NCBI GenBank assembly: GCA_963575745.1
Contig: CAUYUJ010022418.1
Coordinates: forward strand, 1-59,871
Length of the DNA: 59,871 nucleotides
DNA from: Prorocentrum cordatum
Lineage: Eukaryota > Sar > Dinophyceae > Prorocentrales > Prorocentraceae
Reading direction: 5' to 3'
Under the pieces are notes generated by a model that did no database searches, was not told the origin of the DNA, and saw only the letters and a program-made list of their open reading frames with translations. This document shows, in pieces, positions 42,781-54,499 of the stretch (positions are counted from its first letter, which is position 1; each line of letters starts with the position of its first letter). Made by a program: the position numbers and the translations under genes.

Positions 42781-43795
42781 TGGGAGCGAAACGTGCATGC
42801 GGAGGGCGAGTCTATGTTCTTGATAGCGAAACGAATGCCCTTACGTCTTGGTCCGCCCGACCACCGTGGTGGCGTCAGAGGGGGCGGCGGGCTTGAACTT
42901 TGTTCAGCCACTGCCGCCGGTTCAGAAGCTCAGCTGGAGAGGCCCAAGACAGTCCAGGAGAGCTCCAAGGCGGCCCCCAGAGCGCCACGACCTTCTTTAG
43001 GTTCGTCAGGTTCAGGAGTCTTGAACCTATCCAGATGATTCTTTCAAATGGAAACATACCTGGCCAGTTTTAGGCATCTGTCTAGGAGCCCATTGCTCTC
43101 TGAGGTCTGTAATGGCTTAGGACCCTCCGATGGAGTCATGCGTACCATATTTTTATGTGAGGCGGCTTGTTTTGACAATGTCATTCGTTTTGGCGCAGGA
43201 GGCGACTCGCAAAGGGAGCATGAAGATATTGCGACCTGGAGCCCTCGCGCACGTGAGCACTGCAAGTTTCTCTGTTCAGAACGGTGGTGGCGTTTCGCAG
43301 CCCAGCGGTTGAGGAGTTGGACCGCGATGAGGCGATAGGAAGCTCCGTTGGATCAGCAGGGCCGTGGGGAATCCAGGGTGGAAGCTGGGCCCGTGACCAC
43401 CGCTCCCTGGCGGACGTAGGGACATGTGGACCTTGGGTGGAGCTCCGCCACGAAACCTGCGAGGGGTGTACTTGTTGTAAACTGTTCAGGAATCACGCTC
43501 CCATGATCTCGCTGCGCTCTCACCGCTGAAGAGTTTTTCACTCCCTCCTAGGGCCTCCTCTCAGATGACGCGGGAATCGCACTCTCGCGAGGCACTTCCC
43601 CAAGGCTTGGCCAGGCACTCTCGAGCGCTCATGTCCCGCCCGCCCAATCCCTCACCACCCCCCAAACCACCCTAATTTGACCCGAAGGCCCCAATTTGCC
43701 CTCCAGTTCCAGGTCGGGGAACACTTGGAACAAAAAAACACATGGGACCCGCACCGCCTCAACCCGAAATTCGGGTCCAATTCGGCGTGGTCTGG
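42781..43795 (+). other. No gene recognised
   Basis: Mixed sequence with frames up to about 160 codons in several phases but no recognisable motif. Confidence 0.4.
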
Positions 43796-43962
43796 TACAG
43801 TGCCGTTTTTAATACATGCTCTGCGTGCGGATCATCTATTCAAAATGCAGGGATCTGGTATAAAAAACAACGACGAGTTCATGCATAAACTTATCCATAA
43901 ATTTATCATGTATTAAAAACCCTATATTTTTTCAGATCCTATGTATTAAAAACTGCCCTGTA
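43796..43962 (+). mobile_element. Tc1/mariner-like MITE, TA target
   Basis: It begins TACAGTGCCGTTTTTAATAC and ends with the reverse complement of TACAGGGCAGTTTTTAATAC, so inverted ends of about 20 bp are bounded by TA on both sides. The AT-rich interior has no coding capacity. A second copy is at 51964-52164. Confidence 0.75.
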
Positions 43963-44299
43963 GGCAGTCGTCAATCCCCGTGCTCAAGGGTGCCCTCGCC
44001 CGGCGACAGCACCGCCCGCGCGACCCGCCGGTCCGCACCTGCCCGCCTGCGGGGTCGGCGCGCCGCCGCGGCGCCTCCCCGCGAGCCTGGGCCGAGCCCG
44101 GGGCCGCGGCCAGATCGACTAGACGTAAGAGTGACCTTTCGCCAGAGTGGCCTTTGGTGCGGGCACAGAGGGGTCCCCAGATGGCCGGAGACGAAGCAGT
44201 GGCAGCTGCTTGCGCGCCTAGGCTTGGTGCCCCCGCGGCCCCAAGCAGTCGCGCACCGAAGGTCACTCTTACCCAGGGGCACTCTTGCGTGTAGCCGAC

Positions 44300-44660
44300 C
44301 AGAGCAGGTGGCCAGGGCCAGGGCGGAGGCCGAGGCCGAGGCTGGGGCTACGTCGGGCCTGTCCCTCTACAGGGGGAAGGTTCAAACATAGTCAAGAAGT
44401 AGTCTGGGGACTATCTTTTGACCACTTTCAGGGTTCTTTTTTGAAGTATTTTTCATTTGTCGCCCCAACACCCCCCTGGAAGGGGGACAGGCCCGACCTC
44501 AGGCTGGGGCCAGGGCCGGGGCCGGGGTCTGGTGCCCGGGCCCCGGGCCGTGGTCGGAGCCGGGGCCGGGGCCAGGGCCGCGGCCGGTGCCCAGGCTGAG
44601 GCCACGGGGGGGCGGGGGCCGCGGGGCCGGAGCGGGAGGGCCAGGGCCGAGGCGGCAGGA
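44300..44660 (+). repeat. GGGGCC/AGGGCC-rich degenerate tandem repeat, split by a MITE
   Basis: Repeats such as GGGGCCGGGGCCAGGGCCG flank the MITE at 44348-44501, whose 8-bp duplication GGCTGGGG is itself part of the repeat. Confidence 0.6.
44348..44501 (+). mobile_element. MITE of the 39501 family with 8-bp target duplication
   Basis: Ends CGTCGGGCCTGTCCCTCT and AGGGGGACAGGCCCGACCTC; duplication GGCTGGGG at 44340-44347 and 44502-44509. The centre reads AGTCTGGGGACTA, the opposite loop strand from 39501, meaning the reverse orientation. Confidence 0.85.
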
Positions 44661-44728
44661 GGGGTGCGGAGGTGCCTGTGGCAAGGGGCCCAAGGAGACA
44701 CAAAGAAGTGCACACAAGTAGAAAGAGT

Positions 44729-44848
44729 CCCCATATTTTCCTGTATTTTCTGGGTTTTGGTCTTCCCGCCCAGTTCCCAGATTTTTTCCATATCTTCTTG
44801 GGGATCGACGATGAATTGTGTCAGTGTGTTTTTTTTTCCCCTTCTGAC
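44729..44848 (+). repeat. Dispersed repeat of about 120 bp, copy 1
   Basis: CCCATATTTTCCTGTATTTTC, a CTTCCCGCCCAGTTCCCAGA part, TATTTTCTTGGG-like and ATCGACG, then AATTGTGT and a T run. A second copy is at 51631-51748. No inverted ends were seen. Confidence 0.7.
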
Positions 44849-45572
44849 TATGGCCGATGGGGAGGCCATCGGCACGAACGAAGTGGGTACGGAAATAATG
44901 GGTACACTGCCCAGCAGAACTCGCTGTCCGCGCCGCGGCGGCCTGTGTCCACTCGAGACAGAAGGCCGCCTGCCCAGCAGCGGCCGCTGTTGGTTTGGGA
45001 CAACATTTGTTGTTGGGCATTGTACACATTTTTTCCGTACCCGTTTCGGGCGTCCGAAGACCACCCCCTTGCGCTCCTTCCCCGCAGGGGGGGCCACCCG
45101 GGGTGCGGGTCACGTCACCCGTCAGGCAACCGCAAACATGGATCACGGGGCGTGGATCAGCGACGGGTCCCGCTTCCATGGGGGACCGCGGACTTCCGCC
45201 GCCGAGCGGGGTGGCACCAGCCGCATTTTGGGGAGGTGCCAAATCCATGGATCGCTAATTAGTCCACGTTTGCGCGCCTCCGAACCCGGGACCCCCCGGG
45301 ACCCGCTCCCTGGACCTCCCCCAGCCCCCCCGGGCTCCACCCCCGAGACACCCGCCCCATCGGGGAAGGGCAGAGGGAAGCGGCTTGCCTTCGACGTAGC
45401 TGCGATAGCGTTGTGCTTCGATCCGTCTCGTTTGTTGGATCACTCCCTCACTTCGACGACGATTCCAAAGAGGCTGGCGTACTTCAGTTTGGGTAGGGCT
45501 GGCCTCGCGTCGAAGAGCCTCTCACACACGCCGACTGGGTCGGCGGATTTAGCGTTCCTTCTGGTAGGACCT
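44849..45572 (+). other. No gene recognised
   Basis: Frames to over 400 codons cross this stretch, but they run through two MITEs and a GGGGCC repeat and have no known motif, so they are not supported as genes. Confidence 0.4.
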
Positions 45573-45725
45573 TTAGGTCGGGCATGTCCCCCTACAGGCG
45601 GATTCTGGACGAACAAAAATATTCAACAACTGCTTCCCAAATGGTCAAGGATAGCAGATTGTCTCCACATTTTTTTTTTGACTATTTTGGAACATCCCTC
45701 CTGTCGAGGGACGTGCCCGACTTAG
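45573..45725 (+). mobile_element. MITE of the 39501 family, diverged
   Basis: Ends GTCGGGCATGTCCCCCTACA and CTGTCGAGGGACGTGCCCGAC. The centre is decayed. Flanks TAGGACCT and CAGCGCCT agree at only five of eight bases. Confidence 0.72.
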
Positions 45726-46167
45726 CAGCGCCTCGGCTGCAATCCGTCTCCGTCTCCCTCTCCGTGCCCCTGCCCCTGCGCGCCTGCCCTGCAGCGCGCG
45801 CGCCCCCCCCTGGAGGCACCCCGACATTGACCCGTAGCTCCGACCTTGGCCCGCAGCCCGACCTGTGCGCCCTCGCCTTCCGCCGCGATGCCGGCCGAGG
45901 CGCCCCCCTCTCGGCATCCTTTCGGGGGAGCGTAAGACCCGGGTTTGCCAGGACTCGGGTTCGCCATCGTTTTTGGACGACCGCGGCTCGGATCTTGACG
46001 AGTAGGAGCTTCGTGGGATGTCTGCGGCGGGAGGCCTCGTCAAAATGCAGGCTCGGCCTCGTCATTTTTTCGACGGCCTCGTCGGGGATTTCCGGGTCCC
46101 CTGTACCCGGGTCTTACGCCCCCCTGATCCTTCGGCGGCGAAGTCCGGACCCCACCCTCGCCGCCTG

Positions 46168-46290
46168 ATGAGGAGGAGGAGGAGGAGGAGGAGGAGGAGG
46201 AGGAGGAGGAGGAGGAGGAGGAGGAGGGAGGAGGAGGAAGGGAGGAGGGAGGAGGGAGGAGGGAGGAGGGAGGAGGGAGGAGAGGAGGCA
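46168..46290 (+). repeat. (GGA)n tract
   Basis: A regular GGA run to 46226, then imperfect GGAGGGAGGA repeats. Confidence 0.92.
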
Positions 46291-46586
46291 GGAGACGAGG
46301 GAGGAGACGAGGGATCAGGAACGGTTCAGGCAGCTCCACGAGCGGCGGGGGTAGGGTTCGGAGCTCGTCGAGCACGTGGCGCAGTCCGAGCCCCACCCCC
46401 GCCGCCCATCGACTCGGGAGAATTGTTGGGGGAGGGCAGGATTCGGATGTCGCCACCCAAGGGTGGTGTGGAGCTGGCAGGGGAGAAGGTCGAGGGGGGA
46501 ACGACGAGGAGGAGGATGACGAGGAGGGCAGGGAGGAGGAGGCGGTGGAAGAGGGTGCGGAGGAGGAGGAGGAGGAGGAGGCCAGG

Positions 46587-47312
<726 letters not shown>

Positions 47313-47403
47313 GGATTGGTGGGTGGTTGGTGGTGGTGGGTGGTTTGGGTCGTTGCTAATGATGAGGCGGAGGAGGGGCTCCGATGTCGCCACTTACCTT
47401 CGT

Positions 47404-47796
47404 CCTTCCTCCTCCTCCTCCTCCTCCTTTTCCTCGTCTTCCTTCTCCGCCGCCCGCCCCGGCGTGTCCTCCTCCTGCCTCCTTCTCCGGCCTCCTCCCG
47501 GTGCTGCCTCCTCGCCGCCGCCCCCCCCCCACACTCCTGCGCACCCTCCGCCCCTCGCCCCCTTCTCTGCTTGCGCCTCCCTCCTCCTCCTCCTCCTCCT
47601 CCTCCTCCTCCTCTCTCTCCTCCTCTCCTCTCCCTCCTCCTCCCTGCTCTCTTTCCTCCTCCTCCTCTCCCTCCTTCTCCTCCTTCTCTCTCCTTTCCTC
47701 CTCCTCCCTCCTCCTCCTCCTCCTCCTCCTCCTCCTCCTCCCTCCTCCTCCTCCTCCTCCTCCTCCTCCTCCTCCTCCTCCTCCTCCTCCTCCCTC
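47404..47796 (+). repeat. (CTC)n pyrimidine tract, interrupted
   Basis: CTC runs at 47408-47430, 47580-47610 and 47698-47796 with C/T-rich interruptions. Confidence 0.92.
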
Positions 47797-47816
47797 CTCA
47801 CTGTGGCTCAAGCGAC

Positions 47817-48621
47817 TCCATGGCCTGGACGCGTCCCGCGAGCGACTCGGCGTGGCCTCGAGGGGCTCGGGCCGCGCTCGATGCCGCTCGCCTCGCCGAG
47901 GCGGCGGTCCGCGCGGCGGTGCCGGCGAGAGCGCGCCCCGGAGGACGGTGCACAGCCGTCGCCCGCTCGGCGGTGTCGGCCGTGCCCTTCGTGAGCGCTG
48001 GCCCGCCTGAGCCGCCCGCTGCTGCTGGGGACGACGGCGTGGACGATGCGAAGAAGGACTATGCGAGGCGCGCCCGCCGCCGTCGGCGGCTCGCGGCGCG
48101 GCGGCGGGAGGCGCGTGGCCATTTGGCTGCTCCCCCTGTAGCTGCGCACTGCTGCGCCCTGCCTCGGCGGGGATGGCGGTGGCACCGAGGCGCCTGCTGG
48201 AGTGCTGGCGGTGGCTGCGGCTGCTGTGGCCTCTGGAGGCACAGCTTGCGCGGCCGCCATGGAGGACGAGGACGGGATGATCGACGACAGCTGAGCCGAC
48301 TCCCTGCCGCCCCGCATTCCGTGGCGGCGTGGCAGGCAGAAGGCCGCTGTTGCCAGGGCTGGCGCGACTGGAGATGTGGCGCCTGGCGCGGCGGCGGTGC
48401 CCCCTGGGGCGCCCACGGCTGTCTCGGCGCTTGTTGTGGCCGCTGCTGGACCTGCAGGCGCGATTGAGCCCCCCGCGGACGAGGGCGCGTCTGGCGAACG
48501 TGCGGCGCTGATCGCAGAGCTCGTGACGCTGTACTCTACGCCCGTGGACGTGCCCATCTACTCGGCCCTCACGCTCGACCACCTGCGGACCCTCGTCTGG
48601 ACGGTGCGCAGGGCGAAGTGA
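47817..48621 (+). pseudogene. GC-rich coding-like remnant of unknown family
   Basis: The forward frames look protein-like in parts. About 47950-48120 has an acidic-basic stretch (DDGVDDAKKDYARRARR). Another frame from about 48170 has MEDEDGMIDDS, a TGA at about 48294, then an Ala/Pro-rich linker and a well-composed end, ALIAELVTLYSTPVDVPIYS and LDHLRTLVWTVRRAK, with TGA at 48619-48621. I do not recognise it. The open reverse strand (47808-48557) is Ala/Ser-rich and looks like a shadow. Confidence 0.3.
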
Positions 48622-48835
48622 GAGGGCTGGCCCTCCTGGGCCCTGCTGCCGCCTCGTGGTTGGGCTAGCATGCCCCAGGTTCGCAGTGGGTGATCCCAGT
48701 GGGGCCCTTCGCCTTCCGTTTGCTGCGCGTGTGGGCGTCTCACGGAAACTCGGTTGCAGTACAGCAGTTTGGGCTCCATATTCTATAGCCTGCTGTCGCT
48801 AGTCTCGGCTGACCACACTGCAGACTGCGCCCACC

Positions 48836-48871
48836 CCTCCTCCTCCTCCTCCTCCTCCTCCTCCTCCTCCT
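48836..48871 (+). repeat. (CTC)n tract
   Basis: A short CTC run starting CCCTCCTCCTCC. Confidence 0.9.
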
Positions 48872-49015
48872 TCTGCGTTCCCTCCTCCGCGTGGGCCCGC
48901 CTGGCCCGCCCTGGCGCCCCCCTTGCTCCTCCTCCCGCTGCCGCCGTTGCAGCCGCCGAGGCGCCCCTTCTCTTGGCAGGGTCGGGGGGATCCCGCGATT
49001 TCCATCGACGGAGAC

Positions 49016-49105
49016 GGAGGAGGAGGAGGAGGAGGAGGAGGAGGAGGAGGAGGAGGAGGAGGAGGAGGAGGAGGAGGAGGAGGAGGAGGAGCAGGAGGAG
49101 AAGGA
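49016..49105 (+). repeat. (GGA)n tract
   Basis: A regular GGA run ending GGAGCAGGAGGAGAAGG. It lies about 150 bp from a CTC run, so the two could form an inverted pair. Confidence 0.92.
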
Positions 49106-49618
49106 TGATGGTGATGAGTCTCCTGCCCTGCCCAATCCAAGCTGCTGCTTTCCTCCCACTTGTCTGAAGCGCCTCGCCAGGAGCAGCGCATCGATCCCGA
49201 GGACTGCTCGCCAGGCTACTGCAGGTAGGTAACATAGGCCGTGCATGCACGCAGGGAGGGATGACGGCAGAGAAACAGGGATGCGTAAGGAGAAAATCAG
49301 GAGAGTAGAGGCGAGCAGAAGAGAGGGACAGGAGAGAGGAATGGAACAGAGGGAATGGTACGGGAGAGGAGAGGGGCGGAGCACGTCGGAAAAGATTGGG
49401 TGGTGGGGGGGTGAGGGAGGGGGAGGGCATGGAGGGTGCTTTTTGACGACGGCAGGCACGGGAGAAGGGTGGGGGGGGAGGGGATGTCGGAGGGCCGGAT
49501 GGGCGCGCGAGGATGGCATGGCGCAGACCCTGGCGCAGCTGCGGCGGAAGTATGCCGGCAGATACCACCGGGACCGCCCCCTGGGACCCCCCCCCGGGCG
49601 TTGAGCGAGCACGGGAGC
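49106..49618 (+). other. No gene recognised; purine-rich middle
   Basis: From 49250 to 49450 the forward strand is A/G-rich without a regular repeat. No motif was recognised. Confidence 0.4.
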
Positions 49619-49626
49619 ACCTGTGC

Positions 49627-49790
49627 TGAAGTCGGGCCTGTCCCTCTACAGGGGGGAATACTCACAAATAGTAGAAAGCATAGTCTTGGGACTATTTTTT
49701 GAGTATTTTTGGGTACCTTTTGGAGTATTTCTTGAGTCTGTTTTTTTTCCTCGTCCAACGTCCCCCTGTAGGGGGGAAGGCCCGACCTCA
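49627..49790 (+). mobile_element. MITE of the 39501 family with 8-bp target duplication
   Basis: Ends TGAAGTCGGGCCTGTCCCTC and GGGGGGAAGGCCCGACCTCA; duplication ACCTGTGC at 49619-49626 and 49791-49798. The centre is ATAGTCTTGGGACTAT. Confidence 0.87.
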
Positions 49791-49956
49791 ACCTGTGCGA
49801 GCGCGAGTGTGCACGCTCGCGCGCGCGGGCCCGCGGCGGCCTCCCTCCCCTTCTTTCTCTCCCCTCCCCGCTGCGCCGCGGCTCCCTTCTCCGCTCCGCC
49901 TTGGCATCCTGCTCCCCTCGCTCCGCCCTGCTGCTCCGTGCTCGGGCCTCCTCTCC

Positions 49957-50329
49957 GGGCGTTGCTAGAAGTATCGCAGGCCCAGAGATTGACACCAACA
50001 CCAACATCGGCGGTGTGCACCTGCCGAGGGAAAAAGATCCCGATCTCGGCGATGGTGGTAATATGCTGGCTTCCAAAGTGACCGAAATATTGCCACCAAC
50101 ACCGAAATCTAGGATCGTCCTCTCCATGTGGAGGCAACCCCCTGTGTTGGTGTTGGTGCTCATTTCTAGGCCTCCAAAAGTACCCCTGGCCCAAGGTACC
50201 CCCAGGATTCTCTGGGTGGCCCAGGCGGCCTCCAGGGCACCGCTCACGAGGCCCAGAGAGCCCCAGGGGCCCAGGAGTGGAGCGAAGAGCTGGGGGCACC
50301 GTGGGCCAGGGGCACTTCTAGCAACACCC
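49957..50329 (+). mobile_element. Fold-back element with nested inverted repeats
   Basis: Outer arms GGGCGTTGCTAGAAGT (49957-49972) and ACTTCTAGCAACACCC (50314-50329) match at 15 of 16 bases. Inside, GGCCCAGAGATTGACACC with ACCAACACCAACA (about 49980-50008) is matched by an inverted TGTTGGTGTTGGTGC and CTAGGCC (about 50142-50172). The two nested levels could reflect two elements. No clear target duplication was seen. Confidence 0.62.
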
Positions 50330-50514
50330 GACCTTTGCCCTCCTTCGCCTCCATTATCCCTTTTCCCTCCCCCCTCCTCCTGGGAGTGCGTCATTCGGCT
50401 GTCACCTGGGCGCTCGAGGCAAGCGTTGCCAGTGTGTTCTAGGGACCATGTCTGAGTGCTCACGAGATCCCTCCCCGCACACGTCAGAGGCTGTCTCCGT
50501 GGAGGCAGTGACAA

Positions 50515-50665
50515 GCTTGCGTTTTGATTGGTTGGCTCGATGACTGGTGGCCTGGCTTATTGCTTGCCGGTTGGGTGGTGGGTGGTTGCCTGGCCTGGTT
50601 GTCGCGTCCGTGGTCGATGGGCTGGTTGGCTGGTTGGTTTTCTGGCTGGTCGGTGTCGGTGGCTT
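50515..50665 (+). repeat. GGTTGGCTGGTTGG-type G/T-rich repeat
   Basis: Loose tandem GGTTGGY motifs; no gene was recognised around them. Confidence 0.6.
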
Positions 50666-50799
50666 ACACTCAACCATGCATCCCTTGCATCCCTGCCCCT
50701 TCGGTATTCGGCATCCTTCGGCATTCTGCTGCGCTCTGCACGGAAAACGTCAACATGGCGCTCCAAGGTCCTTGCATCCTCACTGTGCATCCTACTGTC

Positions 50800-51453
50800 C
50801 TGGTCGAGTGTATCCGATTCAGGCTTGATTGATCGGTTGACAGACATTCGGCGTCCCCCAACATACTTATACTATGTGTTCGTCGACCCCCCAGGGGCGA
50901 CGCTCGCACCGAGAAATCTTATGGCGGGCGCTTTCTGGTCACACCGCTCGAGAAACGATATACTACAAGATGGGTATACTATATGTTCGGGTCGGACGCT
51001 CGCCTCCAAGGCGGACAAAGGGTATTAGTGTGTCTCTGTGCGTCCCAAGAAGCAGACAGACAGACAGACAGAGCGGTCTGCAGACCCGCCGCGGCGGACC
51101 GGGCCCTGCCTGGCGCGTGAGAGAGAGCGCCTGGGCAGACCGAGCGAGAAGACCACGCAGCGTGGCAAACTGAAGCACGTGGAGAGAAGATTGCAGTCGA
51201 CACGTGGAGAGAAGATTAACATATTGCAGTCAACCTCGCAGCCTTACCGCGCATCCTTACTATCCTGGTCGAGTGTATCCGATTCAGGCTTGGTTGATTG
51301 GTTGACTGGTGTGGTCATTGTTCATGCGCTGGCCTTTTCCCGCGCTGCCCTGCTGGCGCCCAGCTTGGCACCCTGTGCGCCAGCGACCTCCTTCGCGCCG
51401 ACCGCGCCCCGCTCGCGCCCCGCCCGCGGCGCCCGACCGACACGTCGCGGCGC

Positions 51454-51487
<34 letters not shown>

Positions 51488-51590
51488 GCGGTCTGCAGAC
51501 CCGCTGCGGCGGGCCGGGCCCTGCCCGGCGCGCGAGGAAAGAGCGCCTGGGCAGGCCGAGCGCGAAGACGACGCAGCAGGGGGCCCTGGG
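50800..51590 (+). repeat. Segmental duplication
   Basis: GTGTATCCGATTCAGGCTTG occurs at about 50808 and 51275. A (CAGA)n run followed by GCGGTCTGCAGACCCGC, then GCGCCTGGGCAG, occurs at about 51053-51160 and 51456-51570. The GTGGCAAACTGAA and GTGGAGAGAAGAT motifs recur at about 51164 and 51757. Confidence 0.7.
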
Positions 51591-51630
51591 ACTCACACAC
51601 ACACACAAACAAATAGGCACAAATAACAGA

Positions 51631-51748
51631 ATTCCCCACATTTCCCATATGTTCTAGGTTTTTGTCTTCCCCCCCCTTCCCCACATTTTCGCATATTTTC
51701 TTGGGCATCGACGGTTAATTGTGTCTGTGTGTTTTTTCCCCCTCCTGA
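51631..51748 (+). repeat. Dispersed repeat of about 120 bp, copy 2
   Basis: It matches 44729-44848 with scattered changes: CCCATATGTTCTAGGTTTTT, TTTTCTTGGGCATCGACG, AATTGTGTCTGTGTG and a T/C run. Confidence 0.7.
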
Positions 51749-51963
51749 GACGTGGCGTGGCAAACTGAAACAGGTGGAGAGAAGATGACAGTCAGTCCGC
51801 ATAGTAAGGATGGGCCACCTTCCCCAGGGCACCCTTTTGCATCCTTGCCTCCTCGGTCCATGCTTCGCCGCTTTCGCTGGCCGCGCCCCGCTCGAAGAGC
51901 TTCGAAGTGGGCGTCCAAGGCCCCTGCATCCTTAGCGCGCATCCTTACTACACTGGTTGACTG

Positions 51964-52164
51964 TACAGTGCCGTTTTTAATACATGCTCCGCGTGCGGAT
52001 CATGTATTAAACATGCAGGGATTTGGTATTAGAAAACAACGCTGGGTTCATGCACAAATTTATCCATAACTTCATCATCATTTTTGATATAAAAATAATA
52101 GCAACAACAAAACAATACTATATATATATATATATATATCGTATGTATTGAAAACTGCCCTGTA
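51964..52164 (+). mobile_element. Tc1/mariner-like MITE, TA target, copy 2
   Basis: It begins TACAGTGCCGTTTTTAATAC and ends GTATTGAAAACTGCCCTGTA. It shares internal sequence with 43796-43962 and carries an additional (TA)n run near 52120-52138. Confidence 0.77.
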
Positions 52165-52320
52165 CGTAGAAGGTCGTTCGATCGATTCTCTGGCTGTCTC
52201 GCCGGCGGGCCCGCGAGCCGGGCGGGCGCGCCCCCGACTCTCCTGGTCGGTCGGGCAGGGGCGGCCAGACGCCGCATCGGGCCAGCGGTGTGGCTGGGCG
52301 AGCAGACCCCGGGTCTTGCG

Positions 52321-52446
52321 TTATGTCGGGCGTGTCCCCCTACAGGGGGATTTTCGACGACAAATAAAAAAATATTCCAAACATGCCCCAAGAGGGTCAA
52401 CACATACTCAAAAAAGAGTCCCCAGACTATTTTCGGAATATTTTTT
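52321..52446 (+). mobile_element. MITE of the 39501 family, right end missing
   Basis: The left end (ATGTCGGGCGTGTCCCCCTA) and centre (AGTCCCCAGACT) are present, but the sequence then runs into CCCAACCATCC, the spacer of the 90-bp satellite, so the right terminus is lost. Confidence 0.75.
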
Positions 52447-52560
52447 GAGTATTTCCCAACCATCCTGTGGTGTTGGGTCCTCGTTTTGAAGAGACGTCGC
52501 CCCGCGTTCCTTCCTTCCCGCTGCCCCCTCCCTCCTCCCATCTTCATCATCATCGTCATC
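52447..52560 (+). repeat. Satellite spacer, copy 1
   Basis: CCCAACCATCCTGTGGTGTTGGG (a hairpin CCCAAC/GTTGGG) is followed by TCCTCGTTTTGAAGAGAC and C/T-rich sequence, directly before the 90-bp array. Copies are at 54379-54500 and 56103-56240. Confidence 0.8.
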
Positions 52561-53745
52561 ACCCATTTCGGCACACCCCTCACACGTTTCGTGGCCCCAT
52601 AGGGAGCTCCACCGAAGGTCCCAGTGGGTGTGCCCGCATGCGTCCCGCACACCCATTTCGGCACACCCCTCACACGTTTCGTGGCCCCATGGGGGGCTCC
52701 ACCGAAGGTCCCAGTGGGTGTGCCCGCATGCGTCCCGCACACACATTTCGGCACACCCCTCACACGTTTCGTGGCCCCATAGGGAGCTCCACCGAAGGTC
52801 CCAGTGGGTGTGCCCGCATGCGTCCCGCACACCCATTTCGGCACACCCCTTCACACGTTTCGTGGCCCATAGGGAGCTCCACCGAAGGTCTCAGTGGGTG
52901 TGCCCGCATGCGTCCCGCACACCCATTTCGGCACACCCCTCACACGTTTCGTGGCCCCATAGGGAGCTCCGCCGAAGGTCCCAGTGGGTGTGCCGGCATG
53001 CGTCCCGCACGCCCAATTCGGCACACCCCTCACACGTTTCGTTGCCCCATAGGGAGCTCCACCGAAGGTCCCAGTGGGTGTGCCCGCATGCGTCCCGCAC
53101 ACCCATGTCGGAACACCCTTCACAGGTTTCGTGGCCCCATCCACCGGAGGCCCCAGTGGCGGCGCTCACATGCGTCACCCACACCCACCCAATTCGGCAC
53201 ACCCCTCACACGTTTCGTGGCCCCATAGGGAGCTCCACCGAAGGTCCCAGTGTGTGTGCCCGCATGCGTCCCGCACACTCATTTCGGCACACTCCTCACA
53301 CGTTTCGTGGCCCCATAGGGGAGCTTTCCACTCACGGAGTTGATTGGGTTTGTGGTCCCAGTGGGTGTGCCCGCATGCGTCCCGCACACCCATTTCGGCA
53401 CACACCTCAAACTTCCGTTGCCCCATAGGGTAAAGCTCCACCGAAGGTCCCAGTGGGTGTGCCCGCAGAGCCCGCACACCCATTTCGGCACACACCTCAC
53501 ACGTTTCGTGGCTCCATAGGGAGCTCCACCGAAGGCCCCAGTGCCCGCGCCCACATGCATCAGCCACACCCATTTCGGCACACCCCTCACACGTTCGTGG
53601 CTCCATAGGGAGCTCCACCGAAGGCCCCAGTGGCGCTGCCCGCATGCGTCCCGCCACACCCATTTCGGCAATCCCCTACACACGTTCCACGTGGCCATAG
53701 GGAGCTCCACCGAAGGTCCCAGTGGGTGTGCCCGCATGCGTCCCG
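52561..53745 (+). repeat. 90-bp satellite, array 1 (about 13 units)
   Basis: Units share TTCGGCACACCCCTCACACG, TTTCGTGGCCCCATAGGGAG and GTGTGCCCGCATGCGTCCCG. The period is exactly 90 in the first units (52651, 52741, 52831) and drifts later. Because 90 is a multiple of three, long frames with a 30-residue repeat run on both strands; I treat them as by-products. Confidence 0.92.
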
Positions 53746-54378
53746 TCGTCTCTCTGCCCAGCGGCAAGAGCCTTGCCCGCTATCAGCCAGCCAGCTAGCT
53801 CTTTTTGCTCCGCGCAGTGGACGACCCGCGCGCGTTGCTGGGACCCCTCCGGGGCGACCTGCGCGCGTCGCGGGGACTCCGCGCTGCGCTGCGCCCGCAA
53901 CCTTGGACTTTTGAGTGCGCGGGCAAAGAGGGAGTAAAGGAAGGGGAGGAAGCGGGCGCGATCCTCGCCGGTGGGCGCGCCGACATTGGCGTCGCGGCGC
54001 GCGGGCGATGCCGTCGGTGAGTCCCGGGGAAGCTCCTTGCGGCGGCCACGCCCAGCGTCACGAGTACTCAGAGGCAGACATTGTCAAACTATTGACATTC
54101 ATACACAATTGCGCCACGCTTTGTCATATTCGTATCATGCACGTAGACTCGTTCGCACGCAGATTCATTCACAGTCAGACGCACGCGCGCAGATTCACCC
54201 GCGCTCAGTCTCCCTACGTACTCAGATCAATCGTTTTCGTTCGCGTTGTGTACCACGCCACTCATGTCGGCACACCCCTAGCACGGTTCGTTGCCTCATA
54301 GGGATCGCCACCGAAAAAGTGAATCACTATTGCGGTACTCACACCTGTATATGGTTGGGTCCCTCGTCAGGCTAATTT
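53746..54378 (+). other. Between satellite arrays: unique part, then a degraded unit
   Basis: 53746-54230 has no gene recognised. From about 54245 a decayed satellite unit (CATGTCGGCACACCCCTAGC) leads to GGTACTCACACCTGTATATGG and the second spacer; a parallel stretch precedes the third spacer at about 55983-56102. Confidence 0.55.
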
Positions 54379-54499
54379 TTTCCCAACCATCCTGTGGTGT
54401 TGGGTCCTCGTTTTGAAGAGACGGTCCCCGCGTCCTCCTCTCCTCTCCTCTCCTCCTCTCCTCTCCTCCTCTCCTCCTCTCCTCTTCACCCACCCAGTA

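Noticed and set aside
44457-45725. A forward frame of 422 codons.
   Set aside because: It crosses two MITEs and a GGGGCC repeat and has no recognised domain; part of its sequence (PCRGTCPT type) is translated MITE end.
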